Source: Sciurus carolinensis (lineage: Eukaryota > Chordata > Mammalia > Rodentia > Sciuridae). From it: a stretch of 64,000 nt of DNA. Both the position numbers and the translations under genes were made by a program. The notes beneath the pieces were generated by a model. That model ran no database searches. It was not told the DNA's origin and worked only from the letters and a program-made list of their open reading frames with translations. This document shows, in pieces, positions 45,691 to 57,890 of this stretch. How positions within the stretch are numbered: the first letter of the stretch is position 1; every line of letters begins with the position of its first letter. The stretch is from the NCBI RefSeq assembly GCF_902686445.1, contig NC_062232.1:72433440-72497439 (forward strand). The letters run 5' to 3'.

Positions 45691-46020
45691 TCTGAAAATC
45701 CTAACCAGAGGAATTAAACAAAAAGGAAAACAACAGCAAAACCAACAACAAATAAAGTCATCCAAATTGAAATGAAAGAATTAAAGTTATTTATATTCAT
45801 AGATGATACATTTTGTTTTTATAAAATACTTAAGACTATGCCAAAAAAGTAAACCTATTATAACTAATAAATTCAGATACATTTTTTTTTTTTTTTTTCG
45901 GTGCTGGGGATTGAACCCAGGGCCTTGTGCCTGTGAGGCAAGCATTCTACCAACTGAGATATATCCCCAGCCCCCAGATACATTTTTTAAAATCAGCTAT
46001 TATAGAAGTAGTGTACCTCA
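45691..46020 (+). mobile_element. Old L1 reverse-transcriptase fragment, plus strand
   Basis: AAGTCATCCAAATTGAAATG and ATTCATAGATGATACATTTTG correspond to the segment before and at the FADD active site of L1 ORF2 (FIDDT-like here). It lies head-to-head with the minus-strand L1 to its left, which could be a 5' inversion from twin priming or two insertions. An ID SINE interrupts it. Confidence 0.65.
45874..45988 (-). repeat. ID SINE, minus strand, with target duplication
   Basis: Plus strand: poly-T, CGGTGCTGGGGATTGAACCC, then GAGATATATCCCCAGCCCC. Duplication CAGATACATTTTT on both sides (45874-45886, 45975-45987). The B box is GGGTTCAATCCCC. Inserted in an L1 fragment. Confidence 0.95.
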
Positions 46021-46880
46021 GCAAAATGGAAAAATAGAGAATTTCAGCCTTCAAAACTACACAGATACTAAATTTGCAGCTACCCATTGATTATAATGTC
46101 TATGACAACACAAGAATCCAGTAGAGAGATTCTAGCTCTGCATTTAAGTGAAAAATATGGGAATAATCACAATAAAGAAGGTAAGAATAGTGCCAAAACA
46201 CATCTAGTTGGCCCATGATTTCTCACATGAAAGCAAAATGAGAACATAGTCTCCACAGCCTTGTAGAACATTATCCAAGATACTTCTGCTTTGCTTTACC
46301 CATTCCTGAAGAGATAAACACAGTTATATATCTTGAGTGACTCTAGGAAGAGTTGAAAGAGGTAAGATTTATAGAAATCAGCCCTCAGAACTCTAAAACC
46401 AACTGTAGATCTTTATTAGTGGCTTAAAGACTCCACCGAGAGTCCCGCCCACACAGAGCATGTGATGTCTCACAATCCTTCTCAGATTCCAATAACAAGA
46501 TAATTGAAAATTTCCCACAATGAAGATCTATGAATAGTCTGACAAAGAATTCATAATAAATATTTTAAAGAAACTTGGGGAGCTAGAAGTACACATAAAT
46601 ACTCAATTTTTAAAACATCCAAAGGACCATTCAGGAATAAAAGGAGTTCAACAAAATGATAGAATAGAAAAGAACTAAACCAAAATTCTTGAGTGGCAGA
46701 GAACAATGATCAAACTGAAAAGTTCAATAGAGGACTTCCACAATAGACTCACTCAGGAATGAAAAATAACCTGCAAATTCAAACACAGTTACTTTGAAAT
46801 TATCCAGTCAAGTAAACAGAAAAATGAAGGGAAATGTGAAAACAGGCTGTGATTTATGGGGTACTATCAAGAGAGACAGG
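46021..46880 (+). mobile_element. Old L1 5' part and ORF1 remnant, plus strand (first segment)
   Basis: At 46560-46870 the order AAGAAACTTGGGGAGCTAGAAG, GAACTGAAAAGTTCAATAGAGG-type and GAAATTATCCAGTCAAGTAAACAG follows old L1 ORF1 (coiled coil to start of RRM). It breaks at 46881 where a MaLR is inserted. ORF1 C-terminal and ORF2 sequence of an old plus-strand L1 appears from 52985, so both are probably one split element. Confidence 0.7.
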
Positions 46881-47343
46881 TGTATTAGTCAACTTTTCAT
46901 TGCTGTTAAGAACACTGGATGAGTTATTCATGCCTGAAAAGAACAACTGAGAGGAAGAAAAGTTTATTTTGGTTCAAAGTTTCAGAGTTCCAGTATATGG
47001 CCAACAAACTCCATTTTTCTAGGTAAAGTAGAACACCATGTTGAAAGGGTCCAGTGGAAGAAAGCCGCTCAACTCACAAGAGCCAGGAATCAGTGAGAGA
47101 TAAAAAGTGAAGCACAAGAGACCCAGTAAAAACTCAAAGATATGTCCCAGTGACCTGCTTCCTCCAGTTACATATGACCTGCCTAGTTTTCATCCAGTAT
47201 ATTGTTCTTTTCGAATTATTAATCCATCAAATGGATTAACCTACTGATTAGGTTAAAACTCATAATTTAATTATTCCACCTCTAAACATTGTTACATTGT
47301 CTCATACATGAGCTTCTTGGGAACACTTCATATCCAAATCACA
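46881..47343 (-). mobile_element. MaLR 3' LTR
   Basis: The left LTR on the plus strand, therefore the 3' LTR of the minus-strand element. Starts TGTATTAGTCAACTTTTC and ends CATATCCAAATCACA. Confidence 0.86.
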
Positions 47344-48836
47344 TTTGGCTCCTGGCCTTCAAAATCATGCCCATCTCAAAATGAAAAATTTAATCAGCCC
47401 ATCTTCAAGAGTCCCCACACAGTAACAGTTCCAGCATTACCCAAAAGTCAAAATCCAAAGTCTATTATGAGACTCAAGACAAACTCTTGGCCGTGAGCCC
47501 CTGTAAAGACATAAACCAAGATATATATACAATATATAACGGCAGAACACAAATGTTTGCATTCCAAAGGGGAGAAATAATGGTATAGAAAGAAGAGAAG
47601 GAACCAAAGCAAAACTAAAAATCAGCTGGGCATAAAAATCCTGTAGCTCTGCATCTAGCATCTGGTGGACATGATGGTGAGATGTGTACTCCACAGGACT
47701 TGGACAGTCCCACCACTTTTGTCCTGCTAGCTTCAACCCACATGCCTTTTCTCTTAGGCTGGTTCTATTCACAACCAGTAGCTTTCCTTGGCAGACACTC
47801 CAAGTTACTGTCTTCTCTTATTCCTTAGAGTCTCCAGTGAAGCTTCCAATTCCTTTTCATAGCTTCATGCATCTCCATATGCATGCCCACAGTGATTTTG
47901 ACATTGCCATACTTAGCTTGACCTCCCAGACCTTTCTTTGAAATCTTAGTGGAAACCTCCATAAACCCCTAACTTCAACATCCTGCTTTTCTGCAGAGCT
48001 AGCACCATGCTCATGACACCAAGGTCAGCTGCCAGCAAGAGCAGTAGGCAGGCCACCTTAGACCATGGTTACAGCAGCCTCTGAGTGCCTATGTGGCTGA
48101 GCATAGGGGAATAAATTCTGGGGAAACAACTTCCTAGGTACTGCTGTGTGAGTGATCTTCTCCAATGGTCTCTTAAAGGAGTTTTACCTTTTACACCCTT
48201 GAGGCTGTGATAATGAAGTCTTGCTGATTCTTGAGGTGGTCTCAATACATCTTTCCTATTGTCTCTGTGGAAAGTACTTAAGTTGTCTTCAGTGTCCTCA
48301 GTAATCACTTGAGGAAACACAACCTCCTTGGTCTCAATTTACAAGTGCTTTTCTGGCCAAACTGCAAGTTTTTAAGATATTTCAGCTCAAATTTCTGCTA
48401 CCTATTCTCAGAGTAAACCTGGATAAAAGATGCCAACAATACCCATGCCACTGCCTTAATGCTGTGCTGCCTTTAAATTTCCTCTGGCAGACTAATTAGT
48501 CCATTACCTGTTAATTCATTCTCACATAAATGTTCAGGATGTGGGCAAAATGTAGGCAATTTCTTTGTCAGAATGTAACACAAATGACCTTGGTCCAACT
48601 CCCAATAGAGTGCTTGTTCCTTTTTGAAACCTCGTGAACACAGTCTTTACTGCACAATTTTCTCTTGGCATTCTGGTCTCCTGAGCTTCCATCAGAATCA
48701 CCCGTTTAGTTCTGCTTACAACATCCTAAGGCTTCTCCAGTCGGCATTTCCAAACTACTCCCACAAACTAGTTCCGAATGCTTCTGAATCACCTGGTTAG
48801 TCACAGTAACAGTCCCACTCCTCATACCAATCTCTG

Positions 48837-49292
48837 TGTTAATCAGTTTTCCTTAGCTGTGACCAAAATACCTGATAAAAACAAGTTAGAGAAGGAAAAG
48901 TTTATTTGGAAATCATGATTTCAGAATTTCAGTCCAAGGTCAGTCAACATCTTTGTTCTGTACCTTAGATGAGAAAGAACATCACGGCAGATGTTTGTAA
49001 CCAAAGAAAGTTTCTCAGCTCATGATAGCCTAGGAGTACAGAGTCAAAATTCGTGCAACAGGGTCTAAATATAAACCCCAAACACATGCACCAGTAACTG
49101 ACTTTCTCTACTCCCACGCTACCTGCCTGTATTTACCACACAGTACAGTACTCCTTTCAAATTAGCAATCCTTTAAGTGGATTAATCCACTGATTTGGTT
49201 ACTTCTCACAAAATATACTCTTTACATATCTTAACATTCCTGCATTATCTCACACATGAGTTTTCTGGAGACATTTCATATCCAAATCATAA
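48837..49292 (-). mobile_element. MaLR 5' LTR
   Basis: Starts TGTTAATCAGTTTTCC and ends CATATCCAAATCATAA. Adjoins the internal start sequence at 48836. Confidence 0.86.
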
Positions 49293-49606
49293 ACTATCAT
49301 TAACTATTAAAAACACATAGAGCAGAGTAATAAAACAGTGAAAGCTTATTTACAAAATTTTATTATTATTTTATTTATTTATTTATTTTGATTCATTGTA
49401 CACAAATGGGGTACAATTTTCATTTCTCTGGTTGTACACGAAGTAGAGTCACACTGTTTGCATAATCATACATGTATATAGGGTAATGATAATTGTCTCA
49501 TTCTATTATCTTTTCTTCCTTCCACCCTCTCCTCACCCCTCATTTTCTTCTATACAATCCATCCTTCCTCCATTCTTGTGTTCCCCCAATCCCCCATTAT
49601 GTGTCA

Positions 49607-51539
49607 TCATCCACTTATCAGAGAAATCATTTGAACTTTGGTTTTTTGGGATTGGCTTATTTCACTTAGCATGATATTCTCCAACCCCATCCATCTACCT
49701 GCAAATGCCATAATTTTATTCTTCTTTATGGCTGAATAATATTCCATTGTGTATATATACCACAGATTCTTTGTCCATTCATATATTGAAGGGCATCTAG
49801 GTTGGTTTCACATTCTAGCTATTGTGAATTGAGCTGCTATAAACATTAATGTAGCTGCATCACTGTAGTATGCTTATTTTAAGTGCTTTGGGTATAGGCC
49901 ACGTAGTGGAATAACTGGGTCAAATGGTAGTTTCATTTCAAGCTTTCTGAGGAATCTCCACACTGCTTTCCAGAGTGGCTGCACCAATTTGCAACCCCAA
50001 CAGCAATGTATGAGTGTACCTTTTTCCCCACTCCTCGCCAACACCTATTGTTGCTTGTATTCTTGATAATCACAATTCTAAGTGGGATGAGATGGAATAT
50101 TAGGTTAGTTTTGATTTGCATTTCTCTTATTACTAGAGATGTTGAACATTTTTCCATATGTTTGTTGATTGCTTGTAGATCTTCTTCTGTGAAGTGTCTG
50201 TTCATATCCTTAGCCCATTTGTTGATTGGGTTATTTGTATTCTTGGTGTAAAGTTTTTTGAGTTCTTTATATATTCTGGAGATTAGTGCTCTATCTGAAG
50301 TGTGTGTGGCAAAGATTTTCTCCCACTGTGTAGGCTTTCTCTTCACATTGTTGAATGTTTCCTTTGCTGAGAAAAATCTTTTTAGTTTGAATCCATCCCA
50401 TTTATTGATTCTTGCTTTTATTTCTTGTGCTTTGGGAGTCATGATAAGGAAGTCTGGTCCTAAATGGACGTGATGAAGATTGGGACCTACTTTTTCTTCT
50501 ATTAGCTGCAGGGTCTCTGGTCAAATTCCAAGGTCCTTGATCCATTTTGAGTTGATTTTTGTGCAGGGTGAGAGATAGGGGTTTAGTTTCATTCTGCTAT
50601 GTATGGATTTCTAGTTTTCCCAGCACCATCTGTTGAAGAGGCTATCTTGTCTCCATTGTATGTTTTTGGCAACTTTGTCTAGTATGAGATAACTGTATTT
50701 ATGTGGGTTTGTCTCTCTGTCCTCTTTTCTGTACTGTATGTCTACCTGTCTATTTTGGTGCCAATACCATGCCACTTTTGTTTAATCTCCAGGTGTTGGA
50801 GTAGTTTCTGTTTTTTACTCTTTCATTAATTTGTAACTTCAATCCATTATGATCTGATAGAATACAAGGTAGTGTCTCTATCTTCTTGTATTTGCTGACA
50901 TTAGCTTTGTGGCATAATATATGGTCTATTTTAGAGAAGGATCCATGTGCTGCTGAGAAGAAAGTGTATTTGCTCTTGGTTGGATGGAATATTCTATACA
51001 TGTCTGTTAAGTCTAAATTATTGACTGTGTTATTGAGTTCTGTGGTTTCTTTGTTCAATTTTTATTTGGAAGATCTGTCCAATGGTGACAGAAGTCTGTT
51101 AAATTCACCAAGTATTATTGTGTTGTGGTCTATTTGGTTCCTGGAATTGAGAAGGATTAGTTTGACGTACATGGATGCACCACTGTTTGGGGCATAAGTG
51201 TTTATGATTGTTATGGCTTGCTGATTTATGGTTCCCTTAAACAGTATGAAATATTTTTCTTTATCCCTTCTAATTAACTTTGGCTTGAAGTCCACTTTAT
51301 CTGTTATGAGGATGAAATCCCTGCTTTTTAACTGAGTCCTTCTGTGTGGTATGCTTTTTATCATTCTTTCACCTTTAATCTGTGGGTATCTTTTTCTATG
51401 AGATAAGTGTCTTGAAGGCAGCATATTGTTGGGTCTTTTTTTTTTTAATCCAGTCTGCCTGTCTATATCTTTTGTTTGATGAGTTTAGGCCATTAACAAT
51501 AAGGGTTATTATTGAGATATGTCTTGTATTCCTGGTCAT
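49607..51539 (-). pseudogene. L1 ORF2 remnant (copy 3) lacking reverse transcriptase
   Basis: The N-terminal endonuclease starts at 51539 (MTRNTRHISIITL; the usual NINGLNS is changed to IVNGLNS) and continues through TYAPNSGASMYVK, the GDFN position changed to GEFN (51062-51424), KIDHILCHKANVSKYKK and SDHNGLKL (50750-51058). After a junction at 50780 it resumes in the C-terminal domain ([30 protein letters not shown], 49933-50442), where the zinc-knuckle cysteines are partly lost. No FADD motif. A changed catalytic residue and the large deletion make it dead. Confidence 0.88.
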
Positions 51540-51599
51540 TTTGGCTTATTTTTGTTTTTTAACTTGCCTTGGTTTCTCCTTTAATATGCTTTTCCTTTA

Positions 51600-52205
51600 G
51601 GGTAATTCCTCCTTTCACTGACTTACATTGTTGTTTTTCATTTCTTCTTCATGTAATATTTTGCTGAGGATGTTTTGTAGTGTAGGCTTTCTATTTGTAA
51701 GTTCTTTAACTTTTGTTTATCAAGGAAAGATCTTATTTCATCATCAAATCTGAAGGTAAGTTTTGCTGGGTATAAGATTCTTGATTGGCATTTATTTTGT
51801 TTCAGAACTTGAAATATGTTGTTCCAGGCCCCACTAACTTTTAGGGTCTGGACTGTGAATCTGCTGATATCCATATTGGTTTTACCCTGTATGTAATCTG
51901 ATGATTTTCTCTTGTGGCCTTTAAATTTCTATCTTTATTTTGTATATTAAGTATTTTTATTATAATGTGCCTTGTTGTGGATCTGTTGTAATTTTGTACA
52001 TTTGGTGTCCTGTAAGCCTCCTGTACTTGATTTTTCTTTTTGTTCTTCAGATTTGTGAAATTTTCTGATATTATTTCATTGAATAGATTATTCATTCCTT
52101 TGGTTTGTATCTCTGTGCCTTCACCAATCCCAATAATTCTTAAATTTGGTCTTTTCATGATATCGCATAATTCTTGGAGGTTCCAATCACGATTTCTTAT
52201 AATCG
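51600..52205 (-). pseudogene. L1 ORF1 remnant (copy 3), C-terminal half
   Basis: Minus-strand frames carry KRPNLRIIGIGEG (RRM start), NLFNEIISENFTNLK, RHIIIKILNIQNKDRNLK and AKLTFRFDDEIRSF (C-terminal domain). The frame shifts at about 51850. The coiled coil is cut at 52205, where 5' UTR-type sequence begins. Confidence 0.87.
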
Positions 52206-55029
52206 TCTCTTCCCCCCAGAAGACTTAGAGTGTCCCTGAAGGTTTCCAAATACCTCACCATAAAGTGGGAGATCAATATTAGCAGCACACAATACAGAAA
52301 ATATGCATCCTTAACCCAAATCATCCCCATTAAGATATTAACAGTATTGTCTTAATAAACAGAGATGACGTGTTTGTATTATCTACAGCATAAGCAATAA
52401 GTTTGCAATAATGACCACAATTTCTAAAGGTAGACAAAGACGATAGGAGGGATGTAGGATGTAATGTTAATGAGATAAGAAGCAAGTCTATAGAGGTATT
52501 ATGTTATAGGAATACTGAAAGCAGAATGAAAAGAAATTGGTTGTTAACATGAGAAAATGGAGAAAGAGTCTCCAAGGAAACAGATAGATAAGAGGAAAAC
52601 AGAGACAGTGAAAAAAAATAATAAAGAAAAAAGAAAAAATGAGAAGTAGGAATAATAATAGGTATAATAGGAATGATTGTAATAATACTACTAATAAAAA
52701 ATTCTACAATAAAACTATATTGTACTATTCAAACCTCTTAGACTTCAGTAGCCTAATGCCTGAGAGGTACTTGATAATGTGGTGTCCCAAGATGAGAGCT
52801 GCCCAACTAAGGATGGTGGCCTCCAAGTTAGGAATAATCCATGATAGTGGGCAGAGGCGACCCCACTTGTTGATAGATGGTCAGCCACAGTGCTGACGCT
52901 AGACCACAGGTTGGGCTGGGTCATTGTACTGGAGATCACACTATATTATTAACAACAGGAAACATTCTGAATCTGAGAAGGAAAATGAATAATTAGTTCC
53001 ATTTTTTCAAATTCTCATAATTAGTAATATTGAAAGATCTTTACCAAGGGGCATCATAATCAAATCAGCAATATTTAAAGACAAAAAGAGAATAGTGACA
53101 ACAACAAAAGAAAAGAGATTTCTCACATACCAAGAGACCTCAGTAGGATTATCAAAGGTTGTAACAGTAACACCTTAAAGGCCAGGAGACAGTGGGGGTT
53201 CTTCACGTTGAAACCAAAGGAAACAAAATAGCAACATGAAAACAAAAGTGCAAAAATTAAATATATAATCATATTATATATTTAAATATATATAATATAT
53301 AATCACATTAAATATATAATCACATTCAGAATAATCTAAAATGTAATGGTGGTGTGAAACTCACTTTTAATGCTTCCATATATTTAATATACATAAGTAT
53401 CAATAATAACTATAGCTGCATCAATCACTTTGGATATACATTGTAAAAGGTGTCAAATAATGACACCAGTTATATACATCTATGGTAGGAGTAGTAGTGT
53501 AGTTTTTGTGTAATTGTGCTAAATTGTTATGAAATTATAAACTCTATTATAACTATAACATAATTTATGGCATTATCCTGGCTAACTACAAAGCAAAAAC
53601 TTATACTAGATGTGTAAAAGATAAAAAGCTAGGAATCAATGCACATCAGCTTAGAAAAGTCACCTAATCAAAAAAGAAAGCAGCATTAGGAAAAGAAAGT
53701 TATAAAAGATCTACAAAATATAAACAAGAAACAACCAAAAAACAATGAGCAAAATGACAATAGTAAGACTTCAGCTATTACAAATCAGTTTTAATGTAAA
53801 TAATATAAATGCTCTAATTAGAAAACACAGTGGGTGAAAGAATAAACAAAATTGTATGTGACTATGTACTGGTGAAAAGAGACTTTAGCTTTAAAGACAA
53901 ATATAGGCAAAATAAGGAATGGAAAAAATATTCCAAATAAGGAATGGAAAAAATATTCCATGAAAATGAAAAACAAATGAAATAGTGGGAGTTCAGACAA
54001 ACTAGACTAAGTCAAAAACTGTAAATAGAAATAAATAAGGTCATTATATGCAAATAAAGAGGCAAATTAATCAAGAAGATATATTCATTATAAATATAAA
54101 CATACTCCACATTAGAGTACCAAAGTATGTAAAGCAAATAATAGCAGATCTAAGTGGAGAAATAGCAATATGATAATAAATGACTTCAGAACTTCATTTT
54201 CCACAATGGATAGATCATCCAGACAGATAATCTATAAGAAGTGCTGACTTGACCAAAACTATGGGAACAAATAGACCTAATGAATATATACAGACCTTAT
54301 GACCCAACAGCTGTGGAATACATGTTCTTCTCAAAGACACTTGGGATATTCTCCAGCATAGACCATACATTAGGTCACAAAACAAAACATAGATATCAAG
54401 AATCTTCCTAACCTAGTAATATGAAACTAGAAAGTAATAGTAGGAGAAATACTGGAAAATACACAACTATATAGAAATTACATTACTCTGTCTTAAACTT
54501 TCATTGAATCAAAGAAAAATAGTAAGAGAAATAAAAATATATTGAGAGAAAAATAATTGAAAAAAACGTCAAAACACATGGGAAGCAACAAAAAACATTC
54601 TAAGCAGGAAGTCTACAATAATAAATAGAAAGAAGAATTAAGAATGTGAAATAATTTATTTTCATGTCAAAGAACATGTTAGAAAAAAAATAAGCCCAAT
54701 GTTAGCAAAAGAAAGGAAAATTAGAACCAAAAAAAAAAAAAAAAAAAAGAAATAAAGACTAAGAAAACAACAGAAAAGACCAATAAAAATAGGAATTAGT
54801 TGTTAGGAAAGCTGAAATTGAGAAACCTTTAGCTAGACTAAGAAAAAGAGATTCAAATAAAAGTATAATTTAAAGAACATACATTAAAATAGAAATACAA
54901 TGTGTCATAGGGAAATATGAGCAACTTTATAACAATAAACTGAGTAACCTAAAAAATTGGTAAATATTTGGAAGCATGCAACATACCAAGATTGCATCAT
55001 GGAAAAAAAAATGAAAATATGAGCAGATT

Positions 55030-55467
55030 TGTTGCTCCCTGTGGGGGACCAAAGTCCGATGTACCTCCTCAGTGCCCGCCTGAGGAGAATATGGGGCCAA
55101 GCAGGATGATGAGTGTCTGTGGCAAAGGAAACACACCAGAGCCGGGAGGTCTGTCAGCGCACAAGGCACAGCAGAAATCTTGTTTATTGAGGAAATCACA
55201 TAGCTTTTATGTAGGGTGGGTGCTAGGCGGGAACCAATCAGCTTAAAGGTCAGCAAGGCATGGGAGGTTCACGCAGGTGAGGGTCCCATAGGACTATATG
55301 GCAAGCACGAGCTGATCACGTTAGTGGAACTGTTGTTAACCAATCCCTGACAGTGGTTCGATTTATCGTCATTAACTATTGAAACCACCTTTGAGGCCTT
55401 GATCTTGCTCACTCACCAGGGAGTAAGGAGTCAGCCTGAGTTAGTTAACGTGTCAATAGTCCCAACA
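55030..55467 (-). mobile_element. Solo LTR, ERVK/IAP-like, minus orientation
   Basis: 438 bp with TGTTG...CAACA inverted ends typical of class II (ERVK/IAP-type) LTRs. Minus strand: a CATAAAAGC TATA-like box (about 55205), AATAAA (complement of 55185-55190) followed by CAAGATTTCTGC and a short U5 ending GGAGCAACA. L1 reverse-transcriptase sequence continues on both sides. A 6-bp duplication is not obvious. Confidence 0.83.
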
Positions 55468-56063
55468 AGTAATCAAAATTGTCAGTAAAGAAAAGCCCAA
55501 GAACTCATGCCTTCAATTTTATGAAATATTTAAGAATGCAAAATTTGCTCAAACTTTTCAAAAAAATAAATGAAGACAGATGAACACTTAAAAACTTATA
55601 ACATCAGTCCAGAATTACACTTATATCTAAGCCAAAGACACTACAAAAAAAGAGAAAATTACAGATCAATATCCCTGGTGAACACTGATATAAAAATCTC
55701 ACTAGAACAAATTTTAGCAAGTCAAACTCAATAGTACATCAATGGCATCATGCATCATGATCAAGTAGTATTTATCCCTGGGATGCAAAGATGAGTCAAC
55801 ATAAGGAAATCCAATTATTACATCCCTTTAAGAAAATGAAGGACAAAACCAATATGATCCTCTCAATCAATATAGAAAGAATATGATAAGAGTAATGATG
55901 AAAAGTCATAAAATTATGTAAGGAAAGAATATTTCTCAACCTAATCAAGGCTACCTGTACAAGATCACAGGTAGCAGTAGATATAATGGTGAATGCTTTT
56001 ACTCTTAGAAACAAGGAAAGGATGCCTGCTCACTTTCATTCAGAATAGTACCAGAAGTCCTAG

Positions 56064-56706
56064 TGTAACACAGATCTAGGCAGCTGGGTTCTTTGTCTTA
56101 TGAATTTGAGGAATTAAATCCATGAATACAAGCGTGAAAGCTAAGTAACAGGATTTATTAGAGTAATAGAAAGAAAGAAAGCAATCTCCTAAAGGAGAGG
56201 GGCCCCAAGAGAGGGATGCCAATGGGTGTCTGCTCTCTTGGGATTTCTAAAGGCATTTCTAATGACTCAGCACAAGTGATTGGTGGGGTGAGGGATGTCA
56301 ACATAGATCAATCAAGCTCTCAAAGTTCCATGTTTAATAAGACAATTACAAGTGCATAATTTCAATCACTTAGTTACATAACTAATAGGACAGGTCTCAC
56401 CTGGTGGTTTTTGACAGGTCTGTTAGAAAGAGAGCATTTTGGGTAAGGGTCTTCTTGTGTTCTGCTATTGCTAGGAATAAGGGCAAGGGTAACTAAGGAA
56501 GGGCTGCTGTGGTTGCAGCTGTAAAGAACAGAAACAGGTATTCTAAGTCAGAAGAAGGCATTATGGTTAACACTGGAAGGGAGTAGCATGTCACAGGATG
56601 TCTTTCAGACCCACTGTCTCCTCTCAGGTTGTCATGATGTCACCCTCACCTCTTTCACTAAGGCACTCATCCTGGCTGCCTATGGGACATCAATAATCCT
56701 GCCTCA
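56064..56706 (-). mobile_element. Solo LTR, ERV1-type, minus orientation
   Basis: 643 bp from TGTAACACAGATC to CTGCCTCA. A perfect 4-bp duplication, CTAG, flanks it (56060-56063, 56707-56710). The host L1 (AGAAGTCCTAG ... TCCAAATTGGAAAGG) resumes across it. Minus-strand AATAAA followed by TCCTGTTACTTAGC (about 56158 leftward) marks R/U5. A family not repeated elsewhere in the window. Confidence 0.85.
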
Positions 56707-57011
56707 CTAGGGTATTTGGGCAAGAAAAAATAAATAAAAGTTATCCAAATTGGAAAGGAAGAACCAAAAACATTTTTTTATTTCCAGATTACATGATCTC
56801 ACATATAGAAAAAACATAATGACTCCATTAAAAATACCTGATAAAAATTTTAAAAATTAATTAAATTTGTAAGATACAAAATAATATACAAAACTCAGGA
56901 GTATTTCAACACATTAACAATAAACTTTATTAAAAAGTAGAGAGCAAAATAATCTCATTTACAACAGCATTACAGAGAATTAAATATGTAGGAATAAATT
57001 TAATCAAGAAA

Positions 57012-57180
57012 ATGTCAGGTACAGGATTACCACCTGCAATCTCAGGAGGCTGAGGCAGAGGAATTGCAAAATTGAGATCACTCTGGGCCATTTAGTGAGA
57101 ACCCGTCTCCAAATGAAAACTAAAATAGAGCTGTGGATGTAGCTCAGTGGTAAAATGCTTCTGGGTTCCATCCTTAGTTA
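57012..57180 (+). repeat. B1-dID SINE
   Basis: CTCAGGAGGCTGAGGCAGAGG B1 core, CCGTCTCCAAATGAAAACTA linker, ID part GAGCTGTGGATGTAGCTCAG. Diverged B box (GGGTTCCATCC). Inserted in the old L1. Confidence 0.87.
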
Positions 57181-57181
57181 T

Positions 57182-57215
57182 CACCCCCCCCCACACACAC
57201 ACACATACACACACA
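57182..57215. repeat. (C)n(CA)n microsatellite
   Basis: Poly-C then ACACACACACACATACACACACA; it replaces the A tail of the SINE before it. Confidence 0.93.
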
Positions 57216-57890
57216 TGAACACAAACATAGTGAAATATCTTTACACTGAAAGTTAGAAAACCTTGGTGAAAGAAATTGTGTAAGACACAAATAAATAAAA
57301 ATACATTCTGTGTTATGGGGTATATGTATTAATAGCTACACAATGTCCATAGTATTCCATGGCAATATTCAATGTAATCCCCATTAAAATTCCAAAGTCA
57401 TTTTCACAGAAATAGTAAAAGCATTGCTAAATTCATATAGAATCACACTAATCCCTAATAGCTAAAGCAATCCTGAAAAAGAACAAAACTGGAGGCATGA
57501 TGTTTTCTGATTTCAAATTATATTACAAAGCTATAGAATAACAGAATGAGGCTGGCAGGAAATAGATAAAACAGAACAATGAAAGAAGCTAGACAGTTCA
57601 GAAATAAGTTTGTGCTTACATCATAAACTAATTTTCATGTATATTGAGATCACACAATGGAGAAAGGATAGTGTCTTGAATATGTGGTGTCAAGAAAACT
57701 AGATATTCTTATAAAAATAATAAAATTGGATCCTTATATAATAAGTAAAATTCAACTCAAAATGAATTAGAGATTAAAGATTAGATATCATACTGTAAAA
57801 ATTCTTAGAAGACAATATAGTGAAAAGATTTCTTAACATTAGTTTCAGCAACAAATTTTTGAATATGATTTCTAAAGCACAGGCAACTTA

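Larger units (their letters stand above)
46881..49292 (-). mobile_element. Complete MaLR retrotransposon (ERVL-MaLR), minus strand
   Basis: LTR - internal - LTR layout of about 2.4 kb. LTRs at 46881-47343 and 48837-49292 share the TGT-ATTAGTC/TGTTAATCAG starts, GGAAAAGTTTATTT blocks and CCAAATCA ends. The 1.5-kb internal region carries the MaLR-typical junction just before the right LTR (minus strand: TTGGTATGAGGAGTGGGAC). MaLRs are non-autonomous relatives of ERVL. I see no intact coding frame. A clear target duplication was not found. Confidence 0.88.
49340..52925 (-). mobile_element. L1 copy 3, minus strand, reverse-transcriptase region deleted
   Basis: A-rich end (T-rich on plus, 49358-49390), 3' UTR, ORF2 C-terminal part (49607-50780), then an abrupt junction to the endonuclease end (from 50781). 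About 1.9 kb of ORF2 present in copy 2 (27683-29564) is absent. ORF1 C-terminal half (51600-52205), then an older-type AT-rich 5' UTR with a distal part shared with copy 2 (TGATAGTGGGCAGAGGCGACC). The ORF1 N-terminus is missing. Confidence 0.87.
52926..57890 (+). mobile_element. Old L1 (L1M-type), plus strand, main segment
   Basis: ORF1 end (GAAAAGAGATTTCTCACATACC ... TTAAAGGCCAGGAGACAGTG, 53100-53200), then endonuclease landmarks (AAGAGACTTTAGCTTTAAAG; TTCTTCTCAAAGACAC; AGACCATACATTAGGTCAC, 53880-54400), reverse transcriptase (AGAAAAGCCCAAGAACTCATG; GTATTTATCCCTGGGATGCA; AGAAGTCCTAG, 55490-56060; TTATCCAAATTGGAAAGGAA, 56740) and the region after it (AAAAAGAACAAAACTGGAGG, 57478). An ERVK-like LTR, an ERV1-type LTR and a B1-dID SINE are inserted. 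It has a 24-bp tandem duplication (AAGGAATGGAAAAAATATTCC) at 53913-53960. Frames are destroyed. Confidence 0.85.
53640..57890 (+). pseudogene. Old L1 ORF2 remnant, plus strand
   Basis: Ordered remains of endonuclease, reverse transcriptase and downstream region as listed for the host element, with a stop or frameshift every few dozen codons. The active-site segment appears as TACATGATCTCACATATAGAAAA (56793-56815), where the two catalytic Asp codons of FADD are no longer readable. No protein can be made. Confidence 0.8.

Noticed and set aside
54968..55256. Overlapping frames of 92 and 109 codons on opposite strands
   Set aside because: They fall in an ERVK-like LTR and adjoining L1 sequence; no domain or conserved start.
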